Part shown: one piece after another, positions 24,287-36,900 of the stretch
Layout: the number at the start of each line of letters is the position of its first letter
Position numbering within the stretch: position 1 is the stretch's first letter
Notes under the pieces: model-generated
What the model saw: only the letters and a program-made list of their open reading frames with translations
Database searches by the model: none
What the model was told of the DNA's origin: nothing
Made by a program: the position numbers and the translations under genes
Assembly (NCBI GenBank): GCA_947044365.1
Contig: OX345636.1
Coordinates: forward strand, 61,259,537-61,323,536
From: Petrosia ficiformis
Lineage: Eukaryota > Porifera > Demospongiae > Haplosclerida > Petrosiidae
Direction of reading: 5' to 3'
Length of the DNA stretch: 64,000 bases

Positions 24287-27003
24287 ATGGCTGACGATCT
24301 AGATAGGGCCAAGAGCTTGCTGTTGGGTGCTGTAGAAACCGCTCTTCGAATAGCTGCCACGAGAGGCGGTAATAGTCATCAGACATCTACAAATACGGAG
24401 CGTATGCTTAATGCTGGTTCTTCGTCAAGGCAACCATCTACCATTGCACTCACTTCATATGAAGAACATAGAAAACTTTTTGGTCACGCATCTCAATCCA
24501 AGGAGAGAATTGGAGCAAAACGAAAACAGTCAAAGTCAGTGGTTGGAGACACAAAGAGAAAGAAGAAAACACAGCAAACTTGGAAGAAGGACGTACTGTG
24601 TTTGAGACTGTGTGATCAAGAAACGAATCCGAGTACTGAAGAAAAAATGCATTTGGCAAAACTAGGCCTTGGCTTAAAACAGTTGGTGTTTGATAGTGAT
24701 GGGGGTCCTCAGCACATCCATGATGTCTGTATTGATCACTTTCCTGGTCTTTTGAAATGTGGGGGGTACACACTTCTTCGTCTTTCAGACCACTCCAAAA
24801 CTAATTTAATTGAAATTGAGAGTCCTGATTCAGGAATGACTGTTCCATATTTGAAAGATATCTTACGCCAAGCTAAATTATTCATAAGACCATTGCAATG
24901 TGATATACCCGAGGAGACTCTGAAGGTTGGTTGTCAAGTTAAATTATTAATCATAATTATGTAGTGCATGTTATAATTAGAGTACAAATCTAGGCTTATT
25001 ATGTGTATCACAATTCAAACAGGACATATCAAAAGATGTCTTCAGTACTGAACCAGAGGAATTCTGTCAAAAGTGTTCCAAATTGTTCTCATTGCCACAA
25101 CTTAGAAAGCATGTGACCAAATGTGGTAAGGAGACGGAAGATTCAGATGAGTATGAGTTACCGGAAGTGACTGTATCAACAGATACATTTGAGTTACCTG
25201 AAGTGACTGTATCAAATGATACGTTTGAATTACCAGAAGTGACTATAACAACTGATACATCTGAAGACAAAGGGTTAGTTTTTACATGATCGTTACATTT
25301 GATAATGATTTCAATAATTTTATGTAATATAGGAATACGTCTACCCCATCATTTTCAAATCAGGGTGCTAGTGCAAAACCTTTACCTTCAGTTGATATGT
25401 CATCAAAACTGGGCACCACAACAACTTATAAGTATGTAATTGAGATGATACTTTGTGGTAAATTGACTTGAATTGTTTCATCAGTGATTTTATAGAACTG
25501 TTTGACAGCGATTCAGACTTTGATGATGTAATGTTGCAAGATGCTATTCAACAGACCAGCACATGTAACAGTGAAACGTAAGTGATCATTACTATACTTG
25601 CATATACATTTCATGTATTAAATGTTGTGCTTCTTTTTGTAGAATTGAAAAAGAGTCATCAGTGGAAAATGTTTTACTAAAACATCGACAAAGTGTCCTT
25701 TCCAACAGTTCTGAACCTTTACGTATCACCGTCAGACGGCATAATATATGGAAGGACTCACTTGTGGCATTGGGACGAAAGTTTGATGAAAGAAAACCAA
25801 TTCAAATTACCTTTCTTGGTGAGAGTGGAATTGATGATGGTGGTCCTCGTCGAGAATTTTTCATGTTACTGTTAAAAAGCATTGCAAACAACAGTGCAGT
25901 GTTGAGTGGGCCTTTAAATAGACGCATATTACAGCACAACACAGCTGCTTTACAAGATAATGTCTACTACATCATAGGGAAAATCATAGCACTGTCATTT
26001 GTTCATGGAGGTCCACCACCAACATTTTTTGCTCCATGTGTAATTGACTACATTATTGGTGGTATAGAAAATGTTGAACCTTCCATAGATGACATACCTG
26101 ATTTAGAAATACAGGATGCTATCAGAAAGGTATGACAAAAGAAAGTTTGTTTCATATCTGTTTCATTATACTCTTTCTTCTTTATAGCTTAATGCAGCAC
26201 AGAGTGATGTTGATTTTCGTGAAATTATGGGAAGTGAGGAATACAGTTTTCGTTTTGATTGTGGAGTTACCCAACCTCATATTAACTTGTCACTTTCTGA
26301 TCGTGAAAAGGTTGTGTCTGCCCTGTGTCTGCATTACACAGTTTTTTCCTGCCTGGCTGAACTTGAGCAGCTCTGTCGTGGCTTATCAACATTTCAGTTT
26401 TCTATGCTTGTTGAGTGTCATACAAATCTCTTCCGTCCTCTCTTCATCAATAAAGTCGAATGCATTTCTGCTTCATTTCTCCAAGATATGTGGAATGCTG
26501 AACTTTCTGCTCCTGGAAGCAACAAAAGAATTATTGAAGAACAACTGACCATGTGTTGGATAAACTTTTTGATTTCCTGTGAAGGTGATTAATTGTATGA
26601 ATGGACTGTTACACTAAGTCTATAGCCATATGTCTCATATGACTATATACATATCCATCTGTAATTGTATTAATTACTATAAAAAATAGATTTGTTTTCT
26701 GAATTACTATTTTATATTTTTAATGTTATTATATATTATACTACAGAAACTGGTGGGACTACAGAGATGCCATCATTAACTGATATCTTGGTTTTTCTGA
26801 CAGGATCAGATGTGATTCCACCACTAGGATTTAAGGATATAGTTCCTAAAATTATATTTTCTGACGACTGTTGTTTACCAAGTGTTTCTACATGTGCAAT
26901 GACATTGAAGATTCCACTTGACTTTCCAAATGAACAAGAAGAGTTTAACTCAAAAATGGGATACTGCATTTTGAATTCACAAGGATATTTTGGTCAACCC
27001 TAG
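24287..27003 (+). CDS. Zinc-finger and HECT-domain E3 ubiquitin ligase (transposon-borne)
   Basis: Seven exons in phase (24287-24925, 25023-25273, 25333-25431, 25485-25577, 25643-26129, 26188-26584, 26747-27003) give 740 residues. Residues 1-213 hold a Lys/Arg-rich, NLS-like stretch (KRKKKTQQTWKK) and a folded-looking domain. C228/C231/H243/C247 form a C2H2-type finger. Three 12-residue ELPEVTVSTDTF repeats and an acidic DFIELFDSDSD segment (SUMO-interaction-like) follow. The HECT domain runs from about 350 to the end: the N-lobe has FLGESGIDDGGPRREFF, the C-lobe has LPSVSTC with catalytic Cys705, 35 residues from the end. HECT ligases take ubiquitin from E2 on this Cys and pass it to substrates. 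The nearest recalled relatives are G2E3-like HECT proteins. The substrate is unknown. Confidence 0.83.
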
Positions 27004-27328
27004 CAATTACTTAACCAATTCAATTTGCTAACAGTTCATGCTGAGAACTATTGTGATGATAGTCATATTGGGTTGTTGCTAACAACTTATCAACTTATTA
27101 TCAACTTGTTTATTATTCTGAAACTATGTATATTGCAACAATAGTCATATTGGGTTGTTGCTAACAGTTTATCAACTTATTATCAACTGAATTGAGGACT
27201 ATAATATATATAAAATTCTGAAATAATCATCACTCAAATGGAATATTAATCATACAAATGAAATAATCATCACTCAAATGAAATGGTCATCATTCAAATG
27301 GAAAATTAATCATTCAAATGGAAAATTA

Positions 27329-27374
27329 ATCACTCAAATGAACTAACGAATTTTTGCACTAATCACCCTCCATA
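27329..27374 (-). repeat. Right terminal inverted repeat of the integrase/HECT transposon
   Basis: Reverse complement of the left end with one mismatch, followed outward by the TAAAGC target duplication. Preceded by a 20-bp CACTCAAATGAA/CATTCAAATGGA array in mirror orientation to the left one. Confidence 0.9.
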
Positions 27375-27486
27375 TAAAGCAGTACATTATGATAATTATT
27401 ATGAACAAAATAATTATGTGATAATTACATGTACATACACATTGTGTTTCTTCATGTTCAAATGAAGACAATAAGTGAGTTACAAG

Positions 27487-27618
27487 TAATAGTTATAACA
27501 TACCTCCAAGTGCCACATGGAATAAATTGTCACTGTGATGACATCAGGCCTGAGGGTGTGGTGTCATTGCAGAGACAATATATTCCATGTGTGCATGAGG
27601 AGGTATGTTATAACTGTT
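27487..27618. repeat. Fold-back element
   Basis: AGTTATAACATACCTCC at 27490-27506 is the reverse complement of 27599-27615. A second inner pair (CACATGGAATA / TATTCCATGTG) extends the arms. It lies between the transposon and the HPS6-like stop codon; no gene. Confidence 0.6.
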
Positions 27619-27786
27619 TCGTAGCATGGAAATGAAGCATTGAAGTATCCTTGTTGTGTGGAATATTCCATTCCAGTACTTTTGCCATTGTAATAACATT
27701 GGTAGACCAAAATCATGTGATATGATTATTACAATGTGTGTGATATCTATTACCCAACCCTACATGTAGCTGACAATTGTAGAATG

Positions 27787-27828
27787 CTGCAGTGCCAACA
27801 TTTCTCATAATGGCACTGCAGTCATGCA
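27787..27828. repeat. Short hairpin
   Basis: TGCTGCAGTGCCA is followed within about 10 bases by TGGCACTGCAG, a perfect small stem. It may be part of a MITE; no evidence that it is an RNA gene. Confidence 0.4.
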
Positions 27829-27920
27829 ATGGCAACATGTGAGATGAGGCACTGTGGTTATACCACATGCTATATGTTAGCATTGCTGGCCTTTTGATAG
27901 TCAGCACTACATGCTACATA

Positions 27921-30900
27921 TCAAGTATTTGGAATGAATGAATAGTCATTAAGTTCCTTAAATAAATTATTTATGCAATTAAATTCATACTTGAAGGTAT
28001 CTGGTAATAGTTCCCAAATTTGATGAGTTTGAAGAACATCTCCTTTTGAAAAATGAATCAGAGCTCGATGGAATAAAGCACATTGAAGAGGAGGAGATAT
28101 CTGATAAAGATAAGAATATTAATCAAACATGTACATGTACATGAGAGCTTGTGGATGAGATCAAATAATTATATTCACCCTCACATAAAGCAATGGTTGG
28201 GTGGCTGTTTTGAGCCATACATTTAACAAGATATAATATTATGGATAAAAAAGTATCACAATCATTGCTTTGTGTTGTCGAACATTCAGTAATCATGAGT
28301 GATTTTTTCATACCCGAAGTACAACAGCCTATTATTTTGATTATCTACTCTTCTTACTTTTTAGATGTTCTTGTAGAACTTTAGGAATATATTGCATCTA
28401 GAACAACTATTAGTTCCAGTTTCTATGTAAAGCTACAAGCAGCTTTCTTTCTGAAGGTCTGTAGAGCTCAAGTGCGCACGCCATATTATGCACCTCGCCC
28501 ATTAATTAACAGAGTCACAACTTCCCTACATATACAATGCATAGTCACGTATGTGTCACACACATAAATATTCATTAATCCCCATGGAAAGCAATTATAA
28601 GGATGGCCCTGTAGCCCATAAAAACAAATTAGGAATACCTGAGAGAAGACTTGTTTCATCACATGAATAGCGTCAACCCACAACTCATTATCCAATAGGA
28701 TAGTCAATGCTTGTAGTTCAACATTAGGATAATCCCTATGTGTATGGAATATAATTATAAATGTATAATATACATGAATGTACATGTACATTCAACATTA
28801 GGATAATCACTATGTGTATGGAATATAATTATAAATGTATAATATACATGAATGTACATGTTTTAGCCAATGAGAGTATGCACATACATGTACATGTAGA
28901 TATATGTACATGTACATGTGAATTTCAACAATAGCTTCAGATGCCAACTAATGATAATTATTATTTCAAACGAAAAGAGGCTATACTTCAGTCTAATTCA
29001 ACATTTTCATGGTGGTGGTGGTAGATACATTTTTGAGAGTTAAAACCCAATATGGCAACAGTTACTACTGTAAAGTACTGTTACTGTTATAATAGTACCA
29101 CTAATACAGTGAATTCATAAAAATGTATAGTACATGTATAGTACATGCACAATGTACATGTACATATACATGTAGTGTAATACCGTATACATGTATGTGG
29201 AAATATTAACAGTAGTAAATATTGACAGTTTGCTGTTCCCAGAGTATTAAAGTTTGACAATTAACTAACCCTGTTGATACCTATAAACGTCAAGATCAAT
29301 TAACGTGTAACTCCTACAGAAGACGTCATGTATATCAACAGTTAAATTTTTGAAGTCCTTTGATATATTTTTCAATTATACAGGAGAGTACATGTATTTA
29401 AATTTACTTTAAGGTATTCCAAAAATTGAAGCTATATGAGTAACCAATCCAAATTGTAAGAGATCGAATTGACAAAGATGCTAAGTGTGGGTGCTGGTAC
29501 TGACCACGGCACTTTCAAACACTTGGCTTGCTTCTTTCCTTTGACTAACAAAGCATGATTTTGGTACCTACATGTACATGTATGACTTTCTTAGAAGGTC
29601 TTCTGTCTAAGCAAGTCTGTGTTTTGTAACATGTGGAAGTTACGAAGCAAAGTAAAAGTGTGTGCACTGCCCTTTGGACTCATTTAGATCATGTGAACTA
29701 TTGAATTTGATGGTTTGAATCCAAAACCGCTAAACTGCCAAATAAAAAACACCATCAATATTTCCATGGTATGTAAATTCAAGCACATTGTGATAATTGT
29801 TTTATAGTACAATACTACACACAATGTACATGTACATCATGAACCTTGATAACACTAGCTGACAATATGCTTTAATTTGATTGGTTGTTGAAGTGCTTGT
29901 AGGTGGTGATATACAGTTTATTGCTCGCTGATAGAAGTATCCCTTAAAAAAAATAAAGAAATAGATCTACATGTACATGTATCATGTGATCAGAGAATAA
30001 TTGTGTCTACATGTACATGTATCATGTGATCTCCACAACTATTGTTTACAAATGTTTAAGATTGTAATTTTGATCAGATTTTACTCATTATCTGTAGGGC
30101 CAAGATCATATGTATTAGGTTTCTATGTAGTCTTGTCTCCTGACTATAATCAAGGAAGATCACAAATTTCAGTGGCTTCCTGTACACAACAGTCAAATAG
30201 TGAGTGCATTACCACACGTACATGTACATGTATTGTGTTTGATAGAAAATTACATCCTCCAAACAGTCGATTTTTATAAATATTGTCAAAAATAATTACA
30301 TGCACATGTACATACCTTTCTGAGTCTCCTTGTGAAGGTGATATCTACTCCATGTTGTAAATCTCTTACTAGATGTGCATAAGCCACAAAATGCAGTAAC
30401 TCATTTGGTTCAGAATCATACAATAGATTACATGTTAACTCAAATACTGGAACTCGAGCTGTTTGAATACTTGGCTATAATTTATGAAAGAGATAAATGA
30501 AATTTATCATTAGATATTTTTTACATTTCATATACATGCAGTACACATGTACAAGCATTATAATGTGTACTGTACATGTGATAGTCATGTGCATTATACA
30601 TTATATTAACATGTACTGTACATGTCATAGTTACTAGGGCTCAGGATAACACCAGATCAATCATTATCTCTCATCAGTTATCATGAGCACTGCATTACAA
30701 TATATGAATATATGTATGTATTGTAATTGGTATACATGTACAGTATATGTCAATAAAATGTCACCATACAGTAACATTAATTACCTTAGTTCTACTGTCA
30801 GCATAGTACAGTAATTGCTGTCTCACTACTGTGGTGTTGAATACCAATTACTGTCAAAACTACTGTTGAACTACATGTATGTAGTGTGGAAATGAAACAA

Positions 30901-33900
30901 CTGAGTAATTACTGTACTGTATGGTGACTTTTTATTGATATACATGTATACTGCACATGTACATGTACATCTGCATAGTATATGTGTACATCATTACATG
31001 TACATGTATACCAGTGTTCTGACTGTTCTCCATAGTAGAAAAGGCAAAGGTACATGTAACAATTATTATTGGACCTATTTTATACTGATCGGAGGCATTG
31101 TCTCACACAAACTGTTAGATGTAACACAAATTATAATCAATTAGATTGGTGATTTGCCAGCCCTAAGGAGATCACTGAGTATAGATATACATGTACATGT
31201 AGGGTTTGTACTGTAAGTGAAAATTAATTTTAAAGACTGAGACTGAATGTGTGTGTACATGAATACACATCACACTGTGCACTACCATACATTGTAGATG
31301 AACACATACATGTACATGTACGTGTACCTTCAGTATATGTGTGTACAGGTGTACATGTACACATACCTTCAGTATATGTGTGTACAGGTGTACATGTATA
31401 CACATCACACTGTGCACTACCATACATGTACATGCACATGTATACACATACATGTACCTTCAGTATATGTGTGTACAAGTGTACATGTTTACACATCACA
31501 CTGTCCACTACCATACATTGTAGATGTACACGCACCTTCAGTATATGTACATGTATGTAGATGTATGTATGTGTATACACACACATATATACAGTATAAA
31601 TTATAGATGTAAACGTACCTTCAGTGTAGTTTGAGCTACTCTATCGGCTGCTTCAGTAGGTAACAGATTTTTCCAGTTTATGTCTGAACAATACTGATTA
31701 CTCTGCAGAACTGCATGTACAGTACATGTACACGTAAGTACATGAACACTATTATACATGTACATGTACATGTATAGTGTAAGTACATTTACCTTCTACA
31801 TACATGTATGTATGTACATGTACAACTAACTATGGCATGTATATACTGCATGCAAATGTGCAACCCTTTCCCAACCAGAAATGTACATGTATATGCAACT
31901 TTTGTCAGCTATGTACGTAAGCTTTTCAAGTTCTAGTTGGTCCAAGAGTTCCACAACTAAAAGAATGAAGCTTCATTACTGTCAGGAAAGCAGCAAGATG
32001 AGTGTTTGAAAATCTGTTTGGTAATACATGTAGCAATGTTCAGTAGCATTAATGTTTTTAGTGACCTTTGAATTTACAATTTTGGTATAATTATGTGTAC
32101 TTCAATAGATAAATATTTAGGACCTGAGGCTCATGTTAATGTCACTTTAATAATGTGTCTACATTTTCCAGGATCTGGAATAGCAGATTTGAATGTATTA
32201 TCAATTATTATCATTCCTACCTTCTGAGAAAGAGTCCTCAATCCTCATAAAATCTTTGATACCTTGTAAAGTCTCAGTAGGATTACAGATACTTAAGGAA
32301 TGTAGTTCCGCTCTAACAGATGCTAAAAGTAGATCACATGTATGTCACATGACAGAAAACACAAATGCAATACATACTTGTAGGATCTGTTGAAACTGTA
32401 GATTGCTGTGATAATTCAAGAATCTCTTTTACTCTTTTTCTCACTAAAGGGGTGTGGTCAATCTATGGGATATACATCACACAGACACTAGTCACATGTT
32501 CATTTGTAAAAATCATGTGACCTACTGGTATAATAGGTGTGGTCAGTAAAGATTCATATTCTTGTGAAAGTTCCAAATAATGTTCCAAGAGCGGTACTAT
32601 ACGTATCAATAAGAAAGCAAAGTGAATAACACTATACAAACTAATGGACCAGTACTATTGGTAGTACTATTGGTAGTACTATTGGTAGTGCTATTGGTAG
32701 TGCTATTGGTAGTACTAGTGGTAGTACTATTGGTAGTACTATTGGTAGTACTATTGGTAGTATTAGTGGTAGTACTATTGGTAGTACTATTGGTAGTACT
32801 ATTGGTAATACTAGTGGTAGTACTAGTGGTAGCACTAGTGGTAGTACTATTGGCAGTACTATTGGTAGTACTATTGGTAGTACTAGTGGTAGTACTAAAA
32901 TTACCATCAGTACGATATGCATTACTAATGGTAATACTAATGATAATACTAATGATAATACTAATGGTAATACTAATGATAATACTAATGGTAATACTAA
33001 TGATAATACTAATGATAATACTAATGGTAATACTAATGGTAATACTAATGGTAATACTAATGATAATACTAATGATAATACTAATGATAATACTAATGGT
33101 AATACTAATGGTAATACTAATGGTAATACTAATGATAATACTAATGATAATACTAATGATAATACTATTGATAATACTAATGATAATACTAGTGATAATA
33201 CTAATGATAATACTAATGGTAATACTAATGATAATACTAATGATAATACTAATGATAATACTAATGGTAATACTAATGATAATACTAATGATAATACTAA
33301 TGGTAATACTAATGATAATACTAATGGTAGTACTAATGGTAATACAAATTTAGTTAGTTTCTTTTACAAAATGGCTGAATATCAAGTTTAAAGGTACATG
33401 TAAGCAATTGATCAAATGTATTTTCCTTAAGACCTGTCATATATACATGTACATATATATTGTACCAGTTTGTGCGTTAAGAGGAGTTTGTAGGATAGCT
33501 TCATTGTCATGGTAACGATGAAGAAACTCAGTTAGCTGGTCTACCAAGTACTTGTGACAAACAGGATACTGTAAAAAATAATAAATATAATAACAGTACA
33601 TGTATTCAGGTAATATACATGTGTATCTGGATGTGATAGTGAACTTCACAATTAGGTATGTTTGTATGTGTACAAGTACATGTACATCTAGTTGTATACA
33701 TGTCTGTATGGGTAGTGACTGGGTACATGGTTATATACAGCCTGTACTACCAATATTTCACATGTACATGTACATGTATGTACATGTATGTAAATGTGTT
33801 GTATGTACATGTACATGTATACATGTCTGTATGGGTAGTGACTGGGTACATGGTTATATACTACCAATATTTCACATGTACATGGATTTCCACACCATGT

Positions 33901-36900
33901 CATGATTTAGTTTTAGACTCTTGTTTGCATTACTCAGGTCCTCTATGCACTGTATTCATGGCACTTCATCTAATCTCCATCATCCTTTATAATGTAGTGA
34001 TCTCTCTATCAAGTTAGCTCAATGTGATAGTCACATACCTTACATTTCTTAGTTTAGTATTAGCTTTATTCTTTATTAACTGGTACTAACAGTTAATATA
34101 TTATAATTTATATTATTCATATTAATAAAATGTATATGTATTACACATGTATATACATGTACATGTACATGTTTAGAAATGTCCAAATACCTGACTCATT
34201 AAAGCTACACATAACACTGGATTCTGAACTGAAAGCTCACTCAATTGTGATAATAACTAGTAAATGAATGATAAATAGTACATAAACAAGTAAATAATGT
34301 ATAATGTATACAATACATACCTCAGAGCTAAGTGGAAGTGTAGCTGGTTTACCAGTATCATCCTGAGTGTATAAAGTCAATTATCAGAGAGTACGGTAGT
34401 ACTCTCTATGTAGGGATGACACGGAAAAAAAATGGCCGCCCATGCATTTCAATTGCAAGTGATGAGCTGAAATCTCTGGTAATATATACACATAAGTTTC
34501 TATACACACATGCCTGTTTATATCTAGTGTTTTTATGACTACCAATACCTTCTAGATGGCCGAAGATTATTGTTAAGGTAGAGAACCGGCGAGTGGCAAA
34601 ACTGGCAAAATCTTCATCATATTAATATTTTCCAGACAAATCATTTTTTTGTTTGTTGACCTATCACGATGATTCTACCACCATTCCCGTCGCATTTATA
34701 GTAAAATTCTGGTCGTAAAGTATCGAGATGATATCTTCAGATACTATGAAAGAAGACAGTCTCAACGACTACAAAGATTTGATCTGGAATTGGACGCCAT
34801 TTTCCTAAGTGGAATTTAATTACGCATGCGCATTTGTATACTCTTTTAAAACATGGAAGCTGAAAAGGTGGAAGTGTTTGGCATTGTAATAACATTTGTG
34901 AGTTTGTGAGCAAATACTAATAATGAATATAATAATTATTAATATTAAAGCAATTGTATAATAATATTGTATACTATGATAAGCATTGGAATACTGAATG
35001 GTTGACACAGTGACTGACACTACTTCTTGTAGGACTGCAGACAGTGATGTAAGTGAATAGAGAATATACATCATCTGTAAGTGAAAGAGAATGATAATCA
35101 ATACATAAACAAAAAGACTGACCTTCATTGATGAACAAATTTTAATGCATTTTTGATTGCATGATTTCATAATGATATATAGTATTTCTGCAATCTACAA
35201 AAAAACATTCACATCGTTTAGAAAAAAATCAATGAAAACAAGAATAATAAAAAACATTTTCAATAAAAATGAAAGAAGATGTAGGGATGTCAAAACCCAA
35301 AAAGCAAGCAAACAAGGTTGGGAAGCTAACTTAGGACCCAAAATTAAACAAACCACTTCCATATAACCCTACATAATTACAGCTCTTTGTACAGAGGTGT
35401 AAGCACTTATGTAGGGTTATATGGAAGTGGTTTGTTTAATTTTGGGTCCTAAGTTAGCTTCCCAACCTTGTTTGCTTGCTTTTTGGGTTTTGACATCCCT
35501 ACATCTTCTTTCATTTTTATTGAAAATGTTTTTTATTATTCTTGTATAAATATTAATAATAGATATGATGGACAATAGAATACATTACATCATCATACTG
35601 AAATAAAAACTATTAAGATAATTAGTGAAAACAAGTGTATATAGAGAAAAAAAACATCCCTATGATTGCTTTACAAATTTATAAAAGTATCCCTATGACT
35701 GCTTTGTGGTGTCCAGCATTCAGTAATCATGGCTGACTATCAAGCATGAAAGACAACAGCTTATTATAGTTATTATTTTGATTATCTACTCTCCTGACCT
35801 TTCAAAAGACCTTATAGAACTTTAGGAATATATGTCAGGCAGAATAGCTAGCTATTAGTTCCAGTTTCTAAGTAAGCTACACAGCTTTCTTTCTGCTGGT
35901 GTGTAGAGCTTGATCGCGCGTTCTTTTACGCGCCACGGCCATTAATTGACCGAGCCCCCGGGAATGATGTAACTTCCTAAACTACGTATACAACGCATAC
36001 TCGCGTAGGTGACACAAACATATATATATATAAACATACATCGAACCCGTGGGAAAGCAATCATAGGGATGGCCCTACGGGCAATAAAAATTATCCCACT
36101 TTGTGATATCATCATTAATCATTGCTGATTTGCTCTTCTCAATCTAGTAATCATGTACATGTATTGTACACATGTACATGTATTGTACACATGTACATGT
36201 ATTGTACACATGTACATGTATTGCACACATGTACAGTACATGTAGTGCACACAATACCTTTAGTACATGTAGCTATACTGAGAGTATAGTGATATAACAT
36301 GTACATGTACATGTACAGTTCCCCTACATGTACATATACTTGTGTACATGTATCTTTAGTGGCGGATAAGCTATACTGTATAGTACATGTAGTGTACACT
36401 ATACCTTTAGTAGCTGGTACGCTATACTGAGAGTATAATGAGTGGATAATAAAGGAAATCCCCACAAATGACAAAGACAAGATGCTAAGAGTTCTCCATT
36501 ATCAAGATAATCACCAGGTGTCGTCTAACATAGACCAAGAAAATACATTACATATTCAATAATTATTATACACTTTACATATACATGTACATGTACATGT
36601 ATAATTTAGTGATTTAACATATACACATGTAAACCATGTACAGTGTATGTAATGCATAATTATTTTACTGTACATGTATAATGTGTACATACCTCATCAG
36701 CATTGGTTGTTATTGGAAACAGACTATCAACAAACATCTGAGCATGATCAGTGATACGCTTGCACTATATAAAGAATATTAATCACATCATTATTTACTA
36801 GTAATACAACACACATGCATATAAAAATTAGTGTTGCACCTATACAGCAATTTGCCTACATGTATATGCCTATATGCCTATATTTCATAATCCATATTCA

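Larger units (their letters stand above)
22255..27374. mobile_element. Complete 5.1-kb IS3-like integrase transposon carrying a HECT ubiquitin ligase
   Basis: The left end TATGGAGGGTGATCAGTGC (22255) and the reverse complement of the right end (27374) match over 46 bp with one mismatch. The element is flanked by perfect direct repeats TAAAGC at 22249-22254 and 27375-27380, the expected target-site duplication. Inside each end is an array of about 20-bp units (TTCATTTGAGTGATGATTAT), in opposite orientation at the two ends: about 22287-22425 and 27226-27345. Two spliced genes diverge from a 58-bp gap: an integrase (minus) and a HECT E3 (plus). Both frames are open, so the copy may be recent. 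The ends (TAT...), 6-bp duplication and integrase type resemble the eukaryotic IS3-like group Repbase calls IS3EU (recalled, not checked). Confidence 0.88.

Noticed and set aside
22847..27003. Host genes flanking an intergenic region rather than a transposon
   Set aside because: The 46-bp inverted ends and the perfect TAAAGC duplication enclose exactly both genes.
31172..31606. Overlapping 90-118 codon frames rich in Cys/His/Val/Tyr
   Set aside because: They translate ACATGT-rich minisatellite DNA in an HPS6-like intron.
32622..33353. 243-codon frame rich in Val/Leu and Ile/Met
   Set aside because: It translates two 12-bp microsatellites; real HPS6-like exons flank it on the other strand.
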